Source: CAVZCK01 sp963798805 (GTDB taxonomy: Bacteria; Pseudomonadota; Alphaproteobacteria; Rhizobiales; Rhodomicrobiaceae). Taken from it: 64,000 nt of DNA. This document shows, piece after piece, positions 59,432 to 64,000 of the stretch; the first letter of the stretch is position 1; each line of letters starts with the position of its first letter. Where the stretch lies: contig CAWCVC010000011.1 in assembly GCA_963798805.1 (NCBI GenBank), positions 372,001 to 436,000 of the forward strand, in the 5' to 3' direction. A model generated the notes under the pieces. That model was not told the DNA's origin and made no database searches. It saw nothing but the letters and a program-made list of their open reading frames with translations. A program made the position numbers and the translations under genes.

Positions 59432-61311
59432 CACGCGACCTCCTTCTTGCTCGGCGCCTGCGGCTTGGAGAGCCGTGCTCCGAGCGTGCAAGGCTTGCGC
59501 GTGCCGTCTCCGCCGAGATCGGAGCGCGTTGCCCCGCGGCCGGGAACACCAGGCTCCCACGCGGAAGCTTTCTCGGCGGTCTCTAGCACAGTGCCGAGCG
59601 AAACCGAGCCGAGCTCCTGCTTCGTATGGGTCAGCGCGCCATCACGCATCATATTGCAGCGGCGGATCTCGAACGGATCGAGGCCGAGCTTTTCGGCGCA
59701 GATGTCGAGATGCGACTCGGTGGCGAACTGGGCCTGCATGGCCCCGAAAGTGCGGAAGGCGCCCGACGGAGTGTTGTTGGTATAGATGCCGAATGTGTCG
59801 ATCTTGACGTTGGGGATGTCGTAAGGCCCGCAGGAGAGGATCGCCGCCTTGCGCATTACGCCCTCGGTCGACATGCCGTAAGCGCCGCCGTCGGAGATCA
59901 TCCTGAACTCGGCGGCGGTGATGCGGCCGTCCTTCTTCAGGCCCATCTTCAGCGTGATCCGAGCCGGATGGCGCTTGGCCGTCGAGACGATCAACTCCTC
60001 GCGGGTGAAGACGATGCGCACCGGCCGCCCGCTCTTCATCGCGGCGAGTGCCAGCATGCCCTGATAGATCATGTCCTCCTTGCCGCCGAAGCCGCCGCCG
60101 ACCGGGCTCATGATGAAGCGCACCTTGTTGATCGGCTTGTCGATGATCTTGGAGAGCATGTGCCGGTGGTGGGTGATGTTCTGGCTCGGTGAGATCACGG
60201 TCACGACGTCGTCGTGGTCGACGTAGGCGATGCCGGCCTCGGGCTCGAGATAGGCATGCTCAACCTGCTGCGTGTCGTAGCGTTCCTCGACGATCAGGTC
60301 TGCCTCGGCAAAGCCCTTTTCGGTGTCGCCCTTGCGGATCGGGATATGCTTGACGAGATTGTCCGGTGCTTGAGGGTGAAGCACCGGCGCGCCGGGCCGC
60401 ATGGCCTCTTCCGGATCGAAGACCGCCGGCAGCTCCTCGTAATCGACCTTGATGCGGCGCAGCGCTTCACGCGCCGTCAGCACGTCCTCGGCAGCGACGG
60501 CCGCGACCGCCTCACCAACATAGCGGACGACGCCGCGAGCCATGATCGGCTGATCGTGGACGAACACGCCGAAGCCGTCCTCGCCGGGCACGTCGGCGGC
60601 GGTGATGACACAGGCGACGCCGGGGAGCGCCTCGGCCTCGCTGACATCGATCGACGTGATGCGCGCGTGCGGATGCGGTGAGCGCAGCACCTGCATGTGC
60701 AGCATGCCGGGCATGACCATGTCGCCCGCATAGCGTAGGCGGCCGCTCACCTTGCTCGGCGCATCGAGCCGGCGGACATTGTTGCCGATGAAGGACTGGC
60801 CGGGCCCGTCCGGCTCCAGTGCCGCCGGCGACAGCTTGCCATTGATGACGTCGCGGGCGATCTCGACCGCCTCGAAAATCTTGATGTAGCCGGTGCAGCG
60901 GCAGATATTGCCGCCAAGCCGTTCCTTGATCTCCTCGAAATCCGCATTCGGATTGTCGCGCAGCGCCGCCGTGGCCGCCATCACCATGCCGGGGATGCAA
61001 TAGCCGCACTGGCTGGCGCCGGTCTTGTGGAAGGCGCGCTGAAGCTCGGTGAGCTGATTGCCCTTGCCGGCCAGCCCTTCGACGGTCTCGATAGTCGCGC
61101 CTTGCGCCTTGGCCAGCGGCATCAGGCAGGATTTCACCAGCTTGCCGTCGACGAAAACCGAGCAGGTGCCGCATTCGCCCGCGCCGCAGCCTTCCTTGGT
61201 GCCGGTGAGATTGAGGTCATCGCGCAGGAAATCGAGCAGCCGCAGATGCGCGGCCGCGCGGCGCTTCACGCTCCGGCCGTTCACGGTCATTTCGATCGGT
61301 AGATCAGACAT
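59431..61311 (-). CDS. Molybdenum hydroxylase: fused [2Fe-2S] subunit plus N-terminal half of large subunit
   Basis: A 626-aa fusion. Residues 1-165 form the [2Fe-2S] subunit: plant-type cluster Cys42, 47, 50, 62 (GCGAGECGTC..KSC) and second cluster Cys102, 105, 137, 139 (QCGYC, CRC). From about residue 175 comes the N-terminal part of the molybdopterin subunit, with SKVSGRLRYAGDMVMPGML, SPVGGGFGGKEDMIYQG and PSGAFRTFGAMQAQFATE. The last 40 or so residues (WEPGVPGRGATRSDLGGDG to PSKKEVA) are Pro/Gly/Arg-rich and look foreign to the family. The XdhD-like fused form is known as one chain of about 950 residues. The start at 61311 overlaps the FAD subunit stop by 8 bases (ATGTCTGA). Confidence 0.9.
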   Translation of the reverse strand: MSDLPIEMTVNGRSVKRRAAAHLRLLDFLRDDLNLTGTKEGCGAGECGTCSVFVDGKLVKSCLMPLAKAQGATIETVEGLAGKGNQLTELQRAFHKTGASQCGYCIPGMVMAATAALRDNPNADFEEIKERLGGNICRCTGYIKIFEAVEIARDVINGKLSPAALEPDGPGQSFIGNNVRRLDAPSKVSGRLRYAGDMVMPGMLHMQVLRSPHPHARITSIDVSEAEALPGVACVITAADVPGEDGFGVFVHDQPIMARGVVRYVGEAVAAVAAEDVLTAREALRRIKVDYEELPAVFDPEEAMRPGAPVLHPQAPDNLVKHIPIRKGDTEKGFAEADLIVEERYDTQQVEHAYLEPEAGIAYVDHDDVVTVISPSQNITHHRHMLSKIIDKPINKVRFIMSPVGGGFGGKEDMIYQGMLALAAMKSGRPVRIVFTREELIVSTAKRHPARITLKMGLKKDGRITAAEFRMISDGGAYGMSTEGVMRKAAILSCGPYDIPNVKIDTFGIYTNNTPSGAFRTFGAMQAQFATESHLDICAEKLGLDPFEIRRCNMMRDGALTHTKQELGSVSLGTVLETAEKASAWEPGVPGRGATRSDLGGDGTRKPCTLGARLSKPQAPSKKEVA

Positions 61312-62221
61312 GAGCAGGCTCCCTTTGCGCCGCACCGGGCAAAGGCACGCCGCAATCGGCTAAGGCATTGAGAATTGCCGCCCCGACAAAGCCCCTCACC
61401 ACTTTCCGGCGGTAGTCGCGCCGCGTCCGCGAAGCGACGCGCTCGGCCGGGCGCGCGGCCGCCTCCGCAATCAGCTCGCGCGTGATCGGCTGCCCCCGCA
61501 GCATCGCCTCGACATCGTCGAGCCGCACCGGTACCGGGCCGATGCCGCCGAGCGCCAAGCGCACATCCTCGAACATGCTGCCGGCCGCATCGGTCTTCAC
61601 CAGCGCGGCGGCGCAGACCGAGGAAATGACGAGCGAGCGGCGCTGCCCGACCTTCTCGAAGGCGCCGCCATACCCGTCCATGGAGTCGCAGATCACCGCC
61701 GTGACGATCTCATCCTTGCCGAGCGCCGTCTTGCCCGGCCCGAGGACGAATTCGGCAACCGGCATTTTGCGCGTCGCCACCTTGTCGCCATCGAGGCGGG
61801 CAAGCTCGATCTCGCCGTTCATAGCGAGGATTGGCGGCGTGCCATCGGCAGCGGGGGAAGCATTGACGATGTTGCCCGCCAGCGTCGCCTGCTGGCGGAT
61901 CTGGTCGTCGGCGAACCACACCGCGCAATAGGGCATACACGGGAGATGCCGCCTCAGCGTTCCGTCCTCGAGGAAGCGCTGATAGGGGAGAGCGGCGCCG
62001 ATTCGGACCTTGCCATCCGCGATCCGGTAGTCGGCAAGCTCGCCGACACGGCTCAGATCGACGACCGCGGGCAGATGCACGTCGCCCGCACGGCCTTCGC
62101 GCGCCCAAGGGAGGATGTCCGTCGCGCCCGTGACGAGCCGGCTGCCTTGGGCCGCACTCGCCCACAGGCTCAGCGCCTCCTCAAGGCCCTTCGGCAAATA
62201 ATAATGATCACAGGTCAGCAT
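61304..62221 (-). CDS. Molybdenum hydroxylase FAD-binding subunit
   Basis: A 305-aa FAD subunit of the CoxM/XdhB type that passes electrons from the Fe-S centres to the acceptor. The PCMH-type FAD motifs are GSRLVTGATDILPWAREG and the diagnostic QQATLAGNIVNASPAADGTPPIL. The CO-dehydrogenase flavoprotein C-terminal domain follows (EKVGQRRSLVISSVCAAALV). The start at 62221 (MLTCDHYYLPKGLEEAL) fits the family. It is coupled to the downstream Fe-S/Mo gene by an 8-base overlap. Confidence 0.92.
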   Translation of the reverse strand: MLTCDHYYLPKGLEEALSLWASAAQGSRLVTGATDILPWAREGRAGDVHLPAVVDLSRVGELADYRIADGKVRIGAALPYQRFLEDGTLRRHLPCMPYCAVWFADDQIRQQATLAGNIVNASPAADGTPPILAMNGEIELARLDGDKVATRKMPVAEFVLGPGKTALGKDEIVTAVICDSMDGYGGAFEKVGQRRSLVISSVCAAALVKTDAAGSMFEDVRLALGGIGPVPVRLDDVEAMLRGQPITRELIAEAAARPAERVASRTRRDYRRKVVRGFVGAAILNALADCGVPLPGAAQREPAHV

Positions 62222-62340
62222 CGCTGCCCTCCCTGCAGCATCAATGGTCCAATAAGAACCCCGACCGTTTCGTTTCAGCACATCGGCCGGTCCCGGGATG
62301 CGCAAAGCCAGTCTACCCGGGACGCCTTGAGCGGAGCGGA

Positions 62341-63453
62341 CTACTCCGCCGCTATGGCCCGACGCGCCGCCGCATGCTCGTTCTTGACGACGACCTTGAT
62401 CGCATCCTCGACACGATCCCTGGCATAGCGCAGCGCCTCCGGCAGATCCTTCATCGCAAAGGTGTGCGTATGGATCAGCGTCGCGTCGAAACGTTTCTGG
62501 CGCATGAACGCCTCGGCCCGGTGCGTCGCCGATTTGCCTTCGCCGCGTATGCCGTAAATATAGATATTGTTACGCACGATGTGCGCGATGTCGACCTCCG
62601 GCGATTCATGCGGGAAAGCCGCAAGACAGATCTTGCCGCCACGATTGACCATCTGCGCGGCTTCGTTGACCGCATTCGCCGCCGCGGAGCATTCGAGCAC
62701 ATAGTCGACGCCCTGGCCGCCGGTAATGCGATGGACCGCCTCGACCGGGTCCTCATTGCGGATATTGACGACGTAATCGGCACCGAGCTTCTTGCCGATC
62801 TCCAGCCGGTTGTCGCGGGTGCCGGTCAGGATCACCGGCTGGGCGCCGAGCGCCTTGGCGACCGCCACGCCGAGCAGCCCAATGGGGCCGGGGCCGGTGA
62901 CGACCACGCTTTCGCCGGCGACGAGACCGCCGAGCTCGGTGAGGCCGTACATGGCCGTGCCGGCGGTGACGACGAGGGTCGCTTCCTCGTCGCTCATGCT
63001 GTCGTCGAGATGGATCAGCGTGTTGATGTTGTTGACCTGATATTCGCAGAAGCCGCCGTCGGTGGTGAAGCCGTTGGCGCGGTGGCCCTTGTCGACGTCG
63101 CCGTAATTCATCCCGTAATTATGGCAGGAGGTATACATGCCTTCACGGCACCGCTTGCATTGACCGCAGCCGGCATGGATCTCGACCGTCACGCGGTCGC
63201 CAATGGCGAACTCGTCGACGCCAGGACCGAGCGCCACCACGGTGCCCATATATTCGTGGCCGGGCGTGAAGCCTTTGTTGAAAGGGAGGCCCCCCTGGAT
63301 CTGGGCAGGGGGGCCGTGATGGATGATCTCCAGATCGGTCGCGCAAATGGCAACCGCATCGATACGGACCAGAACCTCGGCCTTGCCCGGTACCGGAACG
63401 GGTTTGTCTGTCAAGGCAAGCTGGCCGGGATCACCCAGGATCCATGCCTTCAT
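62341..63453 (-). CDS. Zinc-dependent alcohol dehydrogenase (MDR family)
   Basis: A 370-aa medium-chain dehydrogenase. The catalytic zinc ligands are in VAICATDLEIIHHG (Cys) and TPGHEYMGTV (His-Glu). The structural zinc site is CGQCKRCREGMYTSC, and the NAD loop is VVTGPGPIGLLGVAVAKALGA. It resembles sorbitol/threonine-type dehydrogenases that oxidise a secondary alcohol. The start is ATG at 63453, 90 bases after the IclR stop, with a GGAG ribosome site. Two TCCGGA motifs 16 bases apart (63458-63463 and 63474-63479) lie just upstream. Confidence 0.9.
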   Translation of the reverse strand: MKAWILGDPGQLALTDKPVPVPGKAEVLVRIDAVAICATDLEIIHHGPPAQIQGGLPFNKGFTPGHEYMGTVVALGPGVDEFAIGDRVTVEIHAGCGQCKRCREGMYTSCHNYGMNYGDVDKGHRANGFTTDGGFCEYQVNNINTLIHLDDSMSDEEATLVVTAGTAMYGLTELGGLVAGESVVVTGPGPIGLLGVAVAKALGAQPVILTGTRDNRLEIGKKLGADYVVNIRNEDPVEAVHRITGGQGVDYVLECSAAANAVNEAAQMVNRGGKICLAAFPHESPEVDIAHIVRNNIYIYGIRGEGKSATHRAEAFMRQKRFDATLIHTHTFAMKDLPEALRYARDRVEDAIKVVVKNEHAAARRAIAAE

Positions 63454-63543
63454 CGTCTCCGGAATCTTTGAACTCCGGACTGGTTTTTACAGTCTGAGGC
63501 ATGGGCATGACGTGTTACTCCCGCTTAGGCTGAAATCAATTGA

Positions 63544-64000
63544 TCAGTCATCAACACGGTTTGCGGCCAGGTTATTCTTGACCCCGCCAAATTTTTCTGA
63601 AATCGCCGCCGCGCAAAGCTTAACCGCTGCCTTGACTTTCTCGCGAGTCTTGCCTTTGGCGCGCATGGCCGGCATCGAGCAGGCAATCGATCCGATCACC
63701 GCGCCGCTGTGATCGCGGATGGCGGCGCCGATGCAGACGACGCCTGGCTGAAATTCCTCATCGTCCATCGAATAGCCGTGACGGCGGGTCAGCCGAAGCT
63801 CCTCCATGAGCCCGGCGATCGTGTTGATGGTGTTGTCGGTGAAGCACCCGAGCCCGTTATTGGCGATGACGCGCGCGATCTCGGCCTCCGGCAGCCAGGC
63901 AAGGATCGCCTTGCCGATCGCCGTGGCGTGAGCGGCGTTGGCGTTGCTCATCTGATCGGCACCGACCCGCACGGGCAGGCGCGAGTCGAGCTTGGCGAGC
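63544..64000 (-). CDS. IclR-family transcriptional regulator, C-terminal part (runs off the right edge)
   Basis: About 150 C-terminal residues are visible, forming the effector-binding GAF-like domain of an IclR regulator. RVGADQMSNANAAHATAIGKAILAWLPEAEIARVIANNGLGCFT and EEFQPGVVCIGAAIRDHSGAVIGSIACSMPAMR are typical. The helix-turn-helix lies beyond base 64000. It points in the same direction as, and directly precedes, the catabolic genes. It is a likely controller of the locus in response to the substrate or a product. Confidence 0.9.
   Translation of the reverse strand, partial: LAKLDSRLPVRVGADQMSNANAAHATAIGKAILAWLPEAEIARVIANNGLGCFTDNTINTIAGLMEELRLTRRHGYSMDDEEFQPGVVCIGAAIRDHSGAVIGSIACSMPAMRAKGKTREKVKAAVKLCAAAISEKFGGVKNNLAANRVDD

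Overview
This window comes from a high-GC alphaproteobacterium, most likely of the Hyphomicrobiales (Rhizobiales). The evidence is a complete alphaproteobacterial division and cell wall (dcw) cluster running into lpxC and bamD, a gatC-gatA-chorismate mutase-gatB block, a small DUF4164-like coiled-coil gene in front of zapA, and three families of short palindromic intergenic repeats of a kind I associate with this order. The species cannot be named from sequence alone. No rRNA, tRNA or CRISPR array was seen.

Layout. (1) 1-3251, minus: gatC, gatA, a chorismate mutase and the 5' part of gatB. (2) About 3205-6161: an AT-rich three-gene island of unknown function that includes a metallo-beta-lactamase-fold protein. 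It lies between two direct copies of a 20-bp sequence from the 5' end of gatC, and the right-hand copy sits in a degenerate gatC remnant. (3) 6266-7123, plus: an ArsR-type repressor and an SRPBCC/AHSA1 protein behind a promoter with a perfect palindromic operator. (4) 7387-28799, minus: mraZ-rsmH-ftsL-ftsI-murE-murF-mraY-murD-ftsW-murG-murC-murB-ddl-ftsQ-ftsA-ftsZ-lpxC-bamD, many genes overlapping by 1 to 26 bases. A consensus-like promoter lies about 190 bases upstream of mraZ inside an array of 10-bp-spaced TGGGN boxes, the expected MraZ operator. (5) 29497-38960: envelope-related and unknown genes (small secreted Cys protein, bactofilin, alpha/beta hydrolase, BcsS-like barrel, secreted protein of unknown function, a PotD-like binding protein behind a long Pro/Ala/Gln-rich stretch, AsmA-like protein). 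(6) 39091-48924: acetoacetyl-CoA ligase with an M20 deacylase, RlpA, ObgE, a nicotianamine-synthase-like protein, the coiled-coil gene plus zapA, an SDR, and a GST-MFS pair. (7) 49058-49904: a lytic transglycosylase gene with an apparent 1-base frameshift. (8) 50072-64000, minus: a catabolic locus with an IclR regulator, a zinc alcohol dehydrogenase, a molybdenum hydroxylase, a tripartite tricarboxylate transporter, a TPP-dependent IolD/acetolactate-synthase-like lyase, an IlvD/Edd-type dehydratase, and pqqD-pqqE.

How the last locus may work (inference): uptake by TctABC, hydroxylation by the molybdenum enzyme, oxidation by the dehydrogenase, dehydration by the Fe-S dehydratase and C-C cleavage by the TPP enzyme. 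This is the same chemical logic as inositol breakdown but uses other families. Two features are unusual: the molybdopterin subunit is split into two overlapping genes, and pqqD/pqqE are translationally coupled to the dehydratase with no pqqA, pqqB or pqqC in view. The candidates for undescribed biology are the island at 3205-6161, this catabolic locus, and the nicotianamine-synthase-like gene at 44407.
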